Assembly (NCBI GenBank): GCA_030407085.1
Contig: CM059584.1
Location: forward strand, 108,933,001-108,997,000
Direction: 5' to 3'
DNA length: 64,000 nt
DNA from: Trichopria drosophilae
Taxonomy: Eukaryota; Arthropoda; Insecta; Hymenoptera; Diapriidae
A program made the position numbers and the translations under genes. The notes under the pieces are model-generated. The model did no database searches, was not told where the DNA came from, and saw nothing but the letters and a program-made list of their open reading frames with translations. Below are positions 12,681 to 23,289 of this stretch, in pieces; position 1 is the first letter of the stretch, and each line of letters opens with the position of its first letter.

Positions 12681-14611
12681 GGGGAGACACCGGTGAGATT
12701 TCAGCTACATTAAATTGCAATTAAAAAAAATCGAAAAAAATTGTTATAAGCATCATTTTTCTTCACAAATTAAGTGGTGTAGTCGAAAAAAGAAAAAAAA
12801 AATTTTTGGCCGAGTTAGAATTTTTTATTTTTGATCTAAGCCACGTATCATCAAATCCATGCGTAATTTTGTTTGAAATCGTAAAAAAAGCATACAAAAA
12901 AAATTTGGTTATACTTTACCCAAAATTGACGGAGGAGATGCATTTTTTAGGTGTTTTATGATCGATTTTTAATAAAATCGACCACTTTTTGGTTACAAGA
13001 ACTGTTCATTATACGATAAATTCCAAATTAATGTTTATTGAAACATAAGAAATAAATTTATATTATATTTCTATATATCTTATTATTAAAAAAAAAAATT
13101 TTTTATTAATTTTTTCAATTTTTTTGATTTTTTTAGTTTTTTCATTTTGTTTTTCATTTTGAAAATATATTTTTAGAGCATTTCTGCTCCGTACATAGTT
13201 CCTCTTTTTTTCATACTTCCAGACTTCTTGTACCATGTTTAGCAAGGCTATGGCTCGTCGTTTTTGAACTTTTCAGTAGATTGTTATATATGATTATATT
13301 TATATAAAAAATAATCGCAGGACAAATTTTTGCATTATACGCCGAAATGGAGAAGTGGAGCTATTTACGTCATTTTATGTCCGTACACCTCATCTACTCA
13401 GATAAAAAACATCAGGACTAGAACATGTGGAAATGTCCTCTTCGAATGTAATTGCATTCTTAGATGAAACACTTCAACACTTGTACAATAATGTACTAAT
13501 ATTAGAAAAATGCCAATTCTCGCCCATTTCTCCAGCCGAAATAATGATCTCTTCAAAAAGTAGATATTTTCGTTACAAGGGCGTAAAATGAACTTTCACC
13601 CCCGTGATACAAACATAATTGTTCGTCATAGTGAGTATAAAATTCGAATGTGGGCTTCGAATTTGCAACTCGACAGGCTGGTGAACTCCTACCTCACCCA
13701 TGTAATTTTCGAGGGTGTAAAAAGTACCCAAATCGCGATTCTCATAGAATAGAAAAAGGCATTGAACAATCGAATGAAAAGTTCAAAAACGCACGACGAG
13801 CCATAGCCTTAGCACAAAACAGGCTAGAAGAAGTCTTTATGGAAAACGAAGGGACTATGTACGGAGCAGGAATGTTCTAGAAAGATATTTTATTAATGAA
13901 AAAAAATGTAAAAGCTAAAAAATGTAAAAAAAATTGAAAAAAATTACAAAAATGTTGTTAATAAAAAAAAATATAGAAATATAAAATAGATTTATTTTTT
14001 ACGTTACACTGAACATTTCTTTGAAATTTATTATACAATAAACAGTTGTTGGAGCCAACAAGGGGTTGATTTTAATATCATAAAATCATAAAACATCTAA
14101 AAAGATATTCTCAAAATGAAAAAAAAAAAATATAAAAACGAAAAAATTAAAAAAAAATTTAAAAAATTTAAAAAAAAAAATAAAATTCATAAAAAACTTT
14201 TTTTTATTAAAAAAAATGTAGGAATATAAAATAAATGTATTTCTTATGTTTCGATGAACATTAATTTGGAATTTATCGTATAATGAACAGTTCTTGTAAC
14301 CAAAAAGTGGTCGATTTTATTAAAAATCGATCATAAAACACCTAAAAAATGCATCTCCTCCGTCAATTTTGGGTAAAGTGTAACCAAATTTTTTTTGTAT
14401 GCTTTTTTTACGATTTCAAACAAAATTACGCATGGATTTGATGATACGTGGCTTAGATCAAAAATAAAAAATTCTAACTCGGCCAAAAATTTTTTTTTTC
14501 TTTTTTCGACTACACCACTTAATTTGTGAAGAAAAATGATGCTTATAACAATTTTTTTCGATTTTTTTTAATTGCAATTTAATGTAGCTGAAATCTCACC
14601 GGTGTCTCCCC
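12681..14611. mobile_element. 1.9-kb TTAA-flanked foldback element
   Basis: TTAA lies immediately outside both ends (12677-12680 and 14612-14615). The termini are GGGGAGACACCGGTG and its complement CACCGGTGTCTCCCC. The arms match inverted for roughly 450-500 bases. The right arm also contains a diverged direct duplication (about 13890-14110 and 14140-14360). Both arms hold a related protein-like remnant reading R-R-A-I-A-L, minus strand near 13190-13270 and plus strand near 13785-13880. This suggests one coding fragment was captured and then made palindromic. No complete transposase is present. TTAA duplication suggests a piggyBac-type mover, but the terminal GGGG is unlike the CCC ends of the other copies here. 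Confidence 0.75.
13650..13880 (+). pseudogene. Captured coding remnant inside the foldback element
   Basis: A 76-codon frame ends in a basic segment R-R-A-I-A-L-A-Q followed by E-E-V-F and M-Y-G-A-G. The inverted partner at 13063-13245 (minus strand) encodes R-R-A-I-A-L followed by Q-E-V-W-K-Y-E-K-K-R-N-Y-V-R-S-R-N-A. The likeness shows a shared ancestral peptide. The basic pattern recalls the N-terminal region of PIF/Harbinger nuclease-like proteins, but the resemblance is weak and by eye only. Neither copy looks functional. Confidence 0.3.
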
Positions 14612-14629
14612 TTAACGAAACTTGTTTTG

Positions 14630-14705
14630 TAGGGGTTTTTGAGGTCGCTAATTACGAAACTGGCCATGGTTTTTCAAAATTTAAAATGGCGGATCAAAAT
14701 GATAA
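14630..14705 (+). repeat. Dispersed GGTCGCTAATTACGAA...AAAATGGCGGATC repeat
   Basis: One member of a family sharing a GAGGTCGCTAATTACGAA block, a T-rich spacer and AAAATGGCGGATC. Related copies lie at 27650-27720, 27915-27990 (inverted), 43712-43951 (inverted, tandem) and 47500-47580. Confidence 0.65.
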
Positions 14706-14709
14706 ACAT

Positions 14710-16960
14710 TTTTAAGTTTTAATGTATTACTGTATACTTAATCTATAGTTGTGCTGTTATTTTCTAAATTTTCTAACGTGATAGTGGTGAATCAATTTCT
14801 CACAAAAAGAATAATATTCAATATTTTGTCAACATACGTATTTTTTTTTTAATTTCTTAATTAGGCTTATAATAAAGCTATACTCAAGTACTATACAATA
14901 GCGAAAAGAAAATTTTGGGCTTGGCCATTGATATCAAGTTGTATTGATTACACTAAGAGAACATAATCTTATCACGGTTCATTGTTACAACATGAAAGGT
15001 GAAGAACATTAATTTTTACATTTAAACTTGTTTCTGATATTTGTACGAAAAATGAAATAAATGAGATAAACAGGAATAGGTACACCAAAGTTTCCATACT
15101 AGAAATACAATTGCCGTAAATTGTATAATCGCGTAATCGAAGAGATAGCAACACCTGTAATTTGTTAAAATAGATGAATTGTACCGACATGCACGTGTGA
15201 AACTTGGTGCATAATTTACAATACAATTTAGTAAAGATGTCATAAAAAGAATCATCATTGTCCCCTCCTAAATTGAAAATAATTTTAATTTTTTTAATAA
15301 TTTCTTTTGAGTTTCATCATTTCCTATTTTCCAGGTATATGGAAACTGCTCACAATTGTTAATAATTAAATTTTGAAAGAAATTTCTTAAATTTGTTATT
15401 ATTTTTTGGGAATTTTACCTGCACTTTTTTTTTAGGATGAAATCTTAGCACCAAAATTTGAAGGATTGAGATTCGCGGTTTTGTCAAATTAGCATAGAAT
15501 ACCCCATATATAAATATATATGCATGTTCAGTACTATCTGATTAAAATATGTATATTGAAATTTATAAATTCATTAGATCTAAATTATATTTTAAGTCGT
15601 GTATTTTTTTAAACGAAAAAAAACATGAAATTTCCTGTGAAAGGGATAATTCATATTTCAAATGAAAGTGGCTAATTACTCAAAAGTTCACTGGGAATCA
15701 GACCCATCAAACTGAATTGAAAATAAATCTCAGCGAGTTTAAGACGAATTCTTTCCTCAAGAGTGACATTCAAACAAAAGTTCCTCGCCGTATGGCCGGG
15801 CATGAAATAATCCTCCTTTCCTAATTTCTCTGAAAGATGCTTTTACGCTCATGCAGAGTGAATGAAAAGTGATATTTAATGAATTTGATTCAGGTTATAT
15901 TAGCTCGAGTAATTTCTTTCCTCTTCTAGTCTACTTAACAATATCATTTTTATTTCGCGTCAATTTATAAATGCTTGAGCAAATTGATTATTTTAGCACA
16001 CGACATTTAATTTTAATTGAATGATTTAAAGCATGCTCAAGATATTGAATAATATTCGAAGATATGATTATTTAACAGACCTGAATATTACATTGCAGAA
16101 GAAACAATTTTATTAATAGTGAGTTCCTGTTTATTTGCATAGAAAATAAGATGGAACATGATTTTCGAAAATGGTAGAAATTGTTGTAACATATAAAAAT
16201 ACAACGATAACATGACTTTTAATTAACAGAAAGCTACTATTGTAATTTCGAAAGAGCAAAATGCACCATATAGTAAATATAGATTTGCATAATACTACTT
16301 ATACTAAATATAGTGACAGAAATTGTACTAGTAATAAATAAATAATGATACTATGACAATTGATTTGTATTTACATCTAAAAAAGTGATTTACATTATAT
16401 ATGTAATATTTAGTTACTACAAGGTATTTATAATTTAACATTTTTCTTAATGACGTGTTTTACTTTCAGAAAATATTTAAATGAAGCAATTCAAATTCAA
16501 TACAGAAAATTACATAACAGTAATTTTTATAGGATCAAATAATTTAATTAACAGTAGACAGAAAATTCTGATCACGGCAAAAAATGATTGACTAAAACTA
16601 TGTGCCGTTTTGAACGGTTTTTCGTGTCTCATTGAAATCAGTCGTGTCTTCAATTTATTGCTGCTACTACAATATTAGTAGATAACTACTAATCAGAAAT
16701 AACGATATTTACATTTCTAAAAATTTCTTTAGTAGAGATCTATCAAAAACATGAAACCAAAATTTGAAAATTAAAACAAAAACATAATAATTAAATTATA
16801 AGAAAATAACTATCCGAAAAATTAATTTAGATAAACGTGCAAACAAACCTGCAGATAGTCTTTATAAATCTCTAAAATATAAATTGGAACATTATAACAA
16901 TTTCAATAATTAATCATAATTTAACATACGTAATTAAGAAGAGTAATAGATGAAATTGGT
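14710..16960. other. AT-rich DNA with one GC-richer patch
   Basis: No gene recognised. About 15700-15960 is less AT-rich and could be a conserved non-coding element (inference). A cluster of tandem-like GTGATTTACATTATAT sequence near 16385 is ordinary low-complexity DNA. Confidence 0.35.
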
Positions 16961-16963
16961 AAA

Positions 16964-17149
16964 TATGACAAAAATAATTCCGTCTGTTGTATTTTTTGTC
17001 ATGCTACATATGTTTGTGAGACAAACAGAAGTCTAAAACCTAGGATTTCAGAATATGAATCGGACATTCGTTGGACTGCACCAAATGCTGAGATAACGGA
17101 TCACAGATTACAGTTTGATCATGATTTCAGTTGGACCAATATAAAAATT
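16964..17149 (+). pseudogene. Penelope-like element GIY-YIG endonuclease fragment
   Basis: Sixty-two open codons read V-C-C-I-F-C-H-A-T-Y-V-C-E-T-N-R-S-L-K-P-R, then E-Y-E-S-D-I, and end D-H-R-L-Q-F-D-H-D-F-S-W-T-N-I-K-I. The order Cys-x-x-Cys, T-Y-V-x-x-T-x-R-x-L-x-x-R, E-x-x-x-D-I, then H-x-L-x-x-x-H-D-F-x-W is that of the C-terminal GIY-YIG endonuclease domain of Penelope-like retroelements. The usual Gly of the Y-V-G-Q-T motif is Cys here, and the frame decays beyond 17210. The reverse transcriptase part is absent. This is a dead fragment. Confidence 0.65.
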
Positions 17150-17740
17150 CATATTAAATTACAATCTGATCCACTTAATAAAAATGATGAGCTACAATTT
17201 AAATATAATTTATGAAGACCTCTTGTTAAAGATGAAATCATATCATTGCTATCCATCACTTCAATAATGATTACATAAACGATGCCCGATTCCACCCTAG
17301 GTCATTAATGATTTCATTGTTAATTAGAAAATAATTTCATTTTTAATTTTTGTTAACTTTCGACAATTTATGAATAGGGTTCTCATATAATGTCAAAAAG
17401 AAATAGATATTCCATACCTGACGTATGGTCTATTTGTAGTACTATTTTGAGTATCCAAACGAGGGCGTGTTCCTTTGCCCAACTGTGAAGTTGTTCACAG
17501 GATTGATCGAGAGGTTGATACGTAAGCTTGTAAGGGATTGTCCAATAACGACGTATGATACATGATGCTCATCAGTGTACTAACATGTCAACTTAGGGAA
17601 GCCACGTTGCAGGAATTATACCCCGTGTTTAGTCAGCATTATTGACTAATGTACACTAAAATGGTTGTCTTGTAGATGTTTTAACGAAAGACTTTCAATA
17701 CCCTCCTGTTTTAATAAAACGTCTTTTATTAAACGTAGAA
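17150..17740. other. Unassigned sequence between the Penelope-like fragment and the next open frame
   Basis: The first about 70 bases may be the decayed tail of the Penelope-like element. After that I recognise nothing. The stretch 17450-17640 is less AT-rich than its neighbours. Confidence 0.3.
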
Positions 17741-17745
17741 AAACA

Positions 17746-17931
17746 ATGTTGGCGAAATTCACATCTACTGAAGGTTTTCTTAAATTTTGTGAGATAGCAT
17801 CGAGATTTTACGCAACAAAAATGTTTCATATTCGCGATTCAAATATTAAATGCGTTGATCCTTACCATGGTGGCAATCTTACGATAAGCTTTATCTCTAC
17901 TGAAACAACATTGTCTCACGCGGTATACTAA
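17746..17931 (+). CDS. Short 61-codon frame, possible sliding-clamp-like fragment
   Basis: The frame can start at 17665, but the inner ATG at 17746 fits the start of recognisable pattern. It reads M-L-A-K-F, a helix-like segment F-L-K-F-C-E-I-A, an I-x-D-S-x-I-K-C-V-D strand, then P-Y-H and a hydrophobic strand N-L-T-I-S-F. By eye this order (beta strand, helix, D-S-x-I strand, D-x-x-H, strand) resembles the first about 55 residues of PCNA-type sliding clamps. Such clamps occur in cellular genomes and in large insect DNA viruses. The rest of a clamp (about 200 residues) is missing, so it would be a fragment. The likeness may be coincidence. Confidence 0.2.
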   Translation: MLAKFTSTEGFLKFCEIASRFYATKMFHIRDSNIKCVDPYHGGNLTISFISTETTLSHAVY

Positions 17932-18154
17932 ACGTTGTTTATGCTAAACTTAAATACAGTATTATAGTATTGCAATCTTATATTGAAGCCGCTAATCTTA
18001 GGAATAATTTTCACTTAGTTAGTTCGATTTCTCCTTATTTAGTGCATTTAGTATGTTGGTTCTATGCCACGAAAGTGTAGCAGTGTATTATAAATTGAAT
18101 TCGGAGTTAGCGCGTGTTCGTATTTGTTTTTATTTATATTTTTAGTTATTGTTT

Positions 18155-18640
18155 AAAGAGTCCCGATATATCGATAAAACATTGATATAAGAACTATCTG
18201 GGGTCCAAAATTCCCCTCCTACTATCAATATACGAACCTTGAGAGGTGAGTTGAAGTTTCCTCTTCTCTTGTCTGAAGTTTTTGGCAGTCCTGTCCTTCC
18301 GTGCACTTCATACCAAACATACCTACAAATGATGTGTGGAATAGGGGTACATCTCCAACATTCATAGTCACTATAACGATGAAAAAGCGTTCTTATATAT
18401 GGATCGGTCCTTATAGCGATAGGTTCTTATATCGAGGCTCTATTGTTTTTTACAAATAGAAGGGGAGGGCCGCTTCTCCCACTCTTTTAGTCGCGTTATG
18501 TTCGTGACGTCCAGCGCACACCCTCCCTGCCGCCAAATCCTTCATTGTGGTATAAAAATAATGCGGCGTCAACTAAATATAATGAGACGGAAGAGAGTAA
18601 ATAAACGCAACTTTAGTGTCATTGTAATCTAGTTATTTCC
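18155..18640. mobile_element. Pogo/Tigger-like MITE and adjoining repeat
   Basis: AGAGTCCCGATATATCGA near 18158 and TATATCGAGGCTCTATTG ending near 18445 form terminal-repeat-like ends. Read outward-in the latter is CAATAGAGCCTCGATATA, resembling pogo/Tigger termini. The following part, 18455-18640, shares GGAGGGCCGCTTCTCCCACTC, GTTCGTGACGTC-like and ATGAGACGGAA blocks with the element at 46304-46566, in the same orientation. No transposase is present. Confidence 0.55.
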
Positions 18641-19580
18641 TCTCCTTGTTTGAGGGATTAGAATTACATAATATAACATTAGAGTTTACATAAATATATT
18701 GAATTACATATAAACCACGTGTAATAGACAGTATCAAACAGCTGCAATAAAACATGTAATTGAGGTTATTATTTTTCCGTACTCATACTGCATTATTCCC
18801 TGTACATTAAATCGACCACTGAAATACGATGTATGAGTGCAGTAACTAAAATTAATCGTATCAGTAAAAGTATCAGTTTTGGACTCACGTCGATCTGGCA
18901 GCAGATATTATATTATCAAAATTGATCATATCACTAATTCATTTTTTGACCGTTTTTTTCTGTACCCCATTTATCACAGCGTGAAAACCGCAGAGATGAA
19001 AGAAAATATTCCACAATTTTGGTTTATTTATAGACTTTTTTCACGGACATATACAGGTTATCCCAGAACTCCGGCATAATATTGCAGGGGGTAAATCTTG
19101 ACATCATTCTGAGCAAAAAAGGTGAATACCAAAATGGGATCTGAAACTCAGAATTTGAGTGGCGAGCCACTAAAGTTAAAAAAAAAATAGTTTTTTTTAA
19201 AAACTCGGCTCATTTTAAAGTTACTTTAACAAATGATGGCTGATTTTGATAGTTTTTTATAGAGATACAACTTACCTCAGAGAGCATATAACCTGCAATG
19301 AATATTTCGCCAGTTATCGACCTAAAAATATACAACAGTATTCTAGATCTTGAAAAGATGAAGAATTTGCCCCCTAATATGTTTCGTTTTGACAAAAATT
19401 GAGCCCGTGGGGGGACGTTAAAATCAAAAAATAAGCGAAAAACGCGCTTCAACAATGCCAAATCCATTTTTCGCCTGTTTTCTGATTTTTAACGGATCCC
19501 CACGGACTCAATTTTTATCAAAACAAAATGTATGAAGGGTAAATTCTTCGCCTTTTCAAGCTCTACAACGTTGTTATATA

Positions 19581-20293
19581 CAGGGTGATCCAAAAGTCCC
19601 GGAACAGCAAAATATCTCAGCGGGAGTGCATTTTCGAGGAAAATGTTTCAGACAAAAGTTTCAGGATTTTTCCCTGGCTATTTAATGGCGATATTGAAGG
19701 TTATTTCAAGGTCAAGTTAATTTTTTTAAATGGGAACCCCTATTTTTTTTTCACTGATTCGGAAAGAGCACAAAATTTTACGTCCGAATATGCTATGGCC
19801 GTTTTTTTCGGAAAGGTCATTTCAAGGTGAAACTTAAAACTCCCGTGACGGCGAAATATCTCAGAGGGTGTGCATTTCTTTGGAAATTGTTTCAGACAAA
19901 AGTTTAAGGATTTTTCCCGGGCTATTTAATGGTAGCACAGAATTTGACCTTGAACATAACCTTCAAGGTTATTTCAAGGTCAAGTTTGTTTTTTTTTAAT
20001 GGAAACTGCTATTTTTTTTCACGGATTCGGAAAGAGCACAAAATTTTACGTCCGAATATACTATGGCCGTTTTTTTCGGCAAGGTCATTTCAAGGCCAAA
20101 CTTAAAACTCCCGGAACAGCGAATTAACTCAGCAAGAGGTCATTTTCGGGTAAAATGTTTCAGACAAAAGTTTCAGGATTTTTTCCGGGATATTTAATGC
20201 TAGCATAAAATTTGACCTTGAAAATTACCTTGAAGATTATTCTCAGGTCAAGATTATTTTTTTTTTTAATTGGAACCCCGTTTCATTTTCTTA
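19581..20293. repeat. Left ITR made of about 2.7 tandem subunits
   Basis: Three diverged subunits begin near 19592, 19837 and 20104. Each starts CCCGGAACAGC-like, then AAATATCTCAG, TTTCAGACAAAAGTTT and a block with TCAAGGTCA or TGACCTTGA. The third is truncated. The whole block is mirrored at the right end. Confidence 0.85.
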
Positions 20294-20777
20294 ACGAAGT
20301 TATGAGGATCTTCCGGTATTGAGAGTGGTTAAATTCATTTTGTTCAGTCGATGCTATTACTGGACGATCTGCTCTAGGGAGATCCTTTACAGTGCCGTAA
20401 ACTTCGAAACAATTTATTGTTCTGCCAAAAGTCGATTTAGGAATCAGTTCCTGTCCCTCGCTTGTCCTCTAATTTTGTAAATAGAATAATACACTGTTTA
20501 AAAAAAGTGTATACATACATCTTACGCAACACTTGTGCAAAGTGAACTTGGGCGCGCGAACAGCGACAGAGAGCACGAGTCACCAGCGAAGTAAATAAAC
20601 AACATACATTCACATTGAATTTATACATACGTGTACAGTCTTATAAGGTTACATTTTGGTCTTAACTTTATCGTTTTGTGAGATACATGGATTTCCTATC
20701 TAAACGCTTTTCCTATCTAAACGTATTAAGCATCATTTCAGTAACAAAATACATACGTATATTTCGTACAAAGAGCA

Positions 20778-21860
20778 ATGGCTGCGCTAAGTGAACGAGA
20801 AAGAATAACCATTCTCATGATGAGAGGCTGGGGTGATAACCAGCGATCTTTAGAGAATGTGCGAACCTTATTTAACGCATCATTTAGAGAGGGACGAGAA
20901 CCGATTTCTAAATCTACTGTTAGCAGAACAATAAATCGTTTTGAAGTTCACGGTACTGTGAAGGATCTCCCAAGAGCAGGTCGTCCAGTAACAGCATCAA
21001 CTGAAGAAAATGAGTTGAATGTCGCGCTGTAAATAACGGAAGATCCTCATACTTCCATCAGGAAAGTTAAACAGCAGCATGACTTATGTTACGGTACAGT
21101 ACAACGGATCTTAACTAAAAACTTAAAATTTCACCCATACAAAGTTAGACTCGTACAACAATTGAATGAAGACGATCCTGATAGACGCCTACAGTTTGCG
21201 GAATTAATGATGAATCGAATAGATGCTGATGCCGGTTTCTTGAATCGCATCGTATTTTCTGATGAAGCTACATTCTTTTTAAATGGGGCAATCAATAGAC
21301 ATAACATGTCTTATTGGAGAGAAACCAATCCTAATTGGATGGTCGATAATCGTTCTACTCAATATCCTGAAAAAGTAAACGTATGGGCAGGTATTATAAA
21401 CAATGCGGTAGTTGGGCCCTTCTTCATCGAGGGTACCCTTACTGGTCAAAAATATCACGATATGTTGAGGGACGACATCATCCCTGCTATTCAGGTTATT
21501 GTAGGCGAGGATTTCGATCAGACTTGGTTTCAGCAAGATGGTGCAGCACCCCATTATGCAACAGATGTTCGCAATTATTTGAGTGATGTATTCGCAGAAC
21601 GGTGGATAGGTCGAAGGGGTGTAATAGAATGGCCACCAAGATCTCCGGATCTTACGCCCCTTGACTATTTTCTATGGGGTTATCTCAAAGATAGAGTGTA
21701 TCGAACGAAACCGGTGAATATTGAGGAAGTAAAACAACGAATACGGGATGAGATCGCGGCTATAGAACCAGATATGATTAAAAAAGTCGTATCGACTTTT
21801 TATAATCGCTTGGGATATTGCCAAGAAGTTCATGGCAATCACTTTGAGCATAAGCTTTAG
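20778..21860 (+). pseudogene. DD41D Tc1/mariner transposase with one in-frame stop
   Basis: A 360-codon cut-and-paste transposase. Codons 1-84 form the N-terminal helix-turn-helix DNA-binding half (S-T-V-S-R-T-I-N-R-F-E, then R-A-G-R-P). The second half carries the DDE/D nuclease: Asp162 in V-F-S-D-E-A, Asp254 in F-Q-Q-D-G-A-A-P-H, Asp296 in S-P-D-L-T-P-L-D-Y. The gap of 41 residues between the last two is the DD41D pattern. Codon 85 (21030-21032) is TAA. Reading continues in the same frame on both sides without indels, so this is a single nonsense change and the copy may be young. An internal Met at codon 129 (21162) would give a 232-residue protein lacking the DNA-binding half. It sits centrally between the matching ITRs. 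Confidence 0.9.
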
Positions 21861-21920
21861 TAAGATACATAATTTCATCAAAATCTTAGTATACCCATCT
21901 TGCCTTAACTGTCTGGGGAC

Positions 21921-21974
21921 ACCCACACACACACACACGCACACGCACACGCACACGCACACGCACACGCACAG
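21921..21974. repeat. (CA)n/(CACACG)n microsatellite inside the transposon
   Basis: ACAC repeats change into an ACACGC hexamer array. It lies between the transposase stop and the right ITR, and is followed by about 110 bases of GC-rich sequence unlike the rest of the element, possibly a separate insertion. Confidence 0.9.
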
Positions 21975-22209
21975 GTGACGGCGAGGGGAACCACCTGAAC
22001 AAAGCACCCCGAAGAGGTGTAAACCCGACCGTGCTACCTCCACGCGGTACATCTTGGGTAATGCTAAAGCCGGCGGTAGCATTGGAAACAATGTAAAAAT
22101 GTTACCCATACATACGGTATTTATAAACGTATCGGATGTAAAAAAAAAAATGTATATTTTTATCCGGGAACAATGATAATGCATTGCACTCTGGAAACTC
22201 TGGAAACAT

Positions 22210-22881
22210 TACGAAAATGAAACGGGGTTCCAATTAAAAAAAAATAGTCTTGAGCTTAGAATAAGCCTCAAGGTAATTTTCAAGGTTAAATTCAATGGTG
22301 CCTCTTGCTGAGTTAATTCGCTGTTCCGGGAGTTTTAAGTTTGGCCTTGAAATGACATTGCCGAAAAAAACGGCCATGGCATATTTGGACGTAAAATTTT
22401 GTGCTCTCTCCGAATCCGTGAAAAAAAATAGCAGTTTCCATTAAAAAAAACAAACTTGACCTTGAAATAACCTTCAAGGTCATGTTCAAGGTCAAATTCT
22501 GTGCTACCATTAAATATCCCAGGAAAAATCCTTAAACTTTTGTCTGAAACAATTTCCAAAGAAATGCACACCCTCTGAGATATTTCGCCGTTACGGGAGT
22601 TTTAAGTTTCACCTTGAAATGACCTTGCCGGAAAAATCGATCATATCATACTCGGACGTAGAATTTCCCGCTCTTTCAGAATCCATGAAAAAAAATAGGG
22701 GTTCCCATTTAAAAAAATTAACTTGACCTTGAAATAACCTTCAAGGTCATGTTCAAGGTCAAATTCAATATGGCCATTAAATAGCCAGGGAAAAATCCTG
22801 AAACTTTTGTCTGAAACATTTTCCTCGAAAATGCACTCCCGCTGAGATATTTTGCTGTTCCGGGACTTTTGGATCACCCTG
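22210..22881. repeat. Right ITR, mirror of the left
   Basis: The inverted counterpart of 19581-20293 has the same three subunits in reverse order and several TCAAGGTCA/TGACCTTGA motifs, including a pair in inverted arrangement near 22455-22495 and again near 22723-22763. The mirror match ends near AACGGGGTTCCAATT at 22221-22235. Confidence 0.85.
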
Positions 22882-23289
22882 TATGATATTTTGGTAGCAT
22901 TTTACGGAAATGAGTAAGACGCGAAAAATTGCAAAAAAAAGGCCATTTTTGCCCTTTTTAGGTCGATAACGGGCGAAATATTCATTTCAGGTCATATGCT
23001 CTCCAAGGTAAGTTGTAGCTCTATAAAAATTCTGAGCTTCAGATCTCATTTTGGTATAAAACTTTTTTCTCAGAATGATGTCAAGATTCACCCCCTGCAA
23101 TATTTTGTGGGAGTTCTGGGCTACCCTGTATAGTGACTGAAATAATTATTGAGGTTTCTTTTTGAAAAATGTTATTGTGGAGAAGTTTCAAATGCAATAA
23201 AAAATGATTTTTTAGCTATCTTATAGTCACTAAAAAATATAATATCTGACTAGAAAGAAGCTTTCAAATCGATTTCCATCCAAGTAACA

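Larger units (their letters stand above)
19581..22881 (+). mobile_element. DD41D Tc1/mariner transposon with long compound ITRs
   Basis: The ends CAGGGTGATCCAAAAGTCC and complement are flanked by TA (19579-19580 and 22882-22883). Inverted terminal repeats of about 670-710 bp enclose a transposase pseudogene (20778-21860). The 3.3-kb length is well above the usual 1.3-2 kb of the superfamily because of these long ITRs and a CA-rich 3' segment. The catalytic spacing DD41D points to the rosa-type lineage known from insects. A nonsense codon in the transposase means this copy is probably non-autonomous. Confidence 0.88.
19054..23128. mobile_element. Outer TA-flanked element, host of a nested transposon
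   Basis: The left end CAGGTTATCCCAGAACTCC and right end (complement) CAGGGTAGCCCAGAACTCC face each other, each next to a TA (19052-19053 and 23129-23130). The inverted match extends about 170 bases inward with an extra segment on the left, then reaches the inner element at 19581-22881. Without the insert the outer element would be about 0.77 kb with no transposase. The left part contains its own inverted repeat (about 19348-19560). It is a non-autonomous Tc1/mariner-type element (TA target) into which the DD41D transposon jumped. Confidence 0.75.

Noticed and set aside
21672..22184. 170-codon minus-strand frame
   Set aside because: It overlaps the end of the transposase antisense and runs through the CA/GT microsatellite, giving an alternating C-V tract. 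It is a shadow frame.
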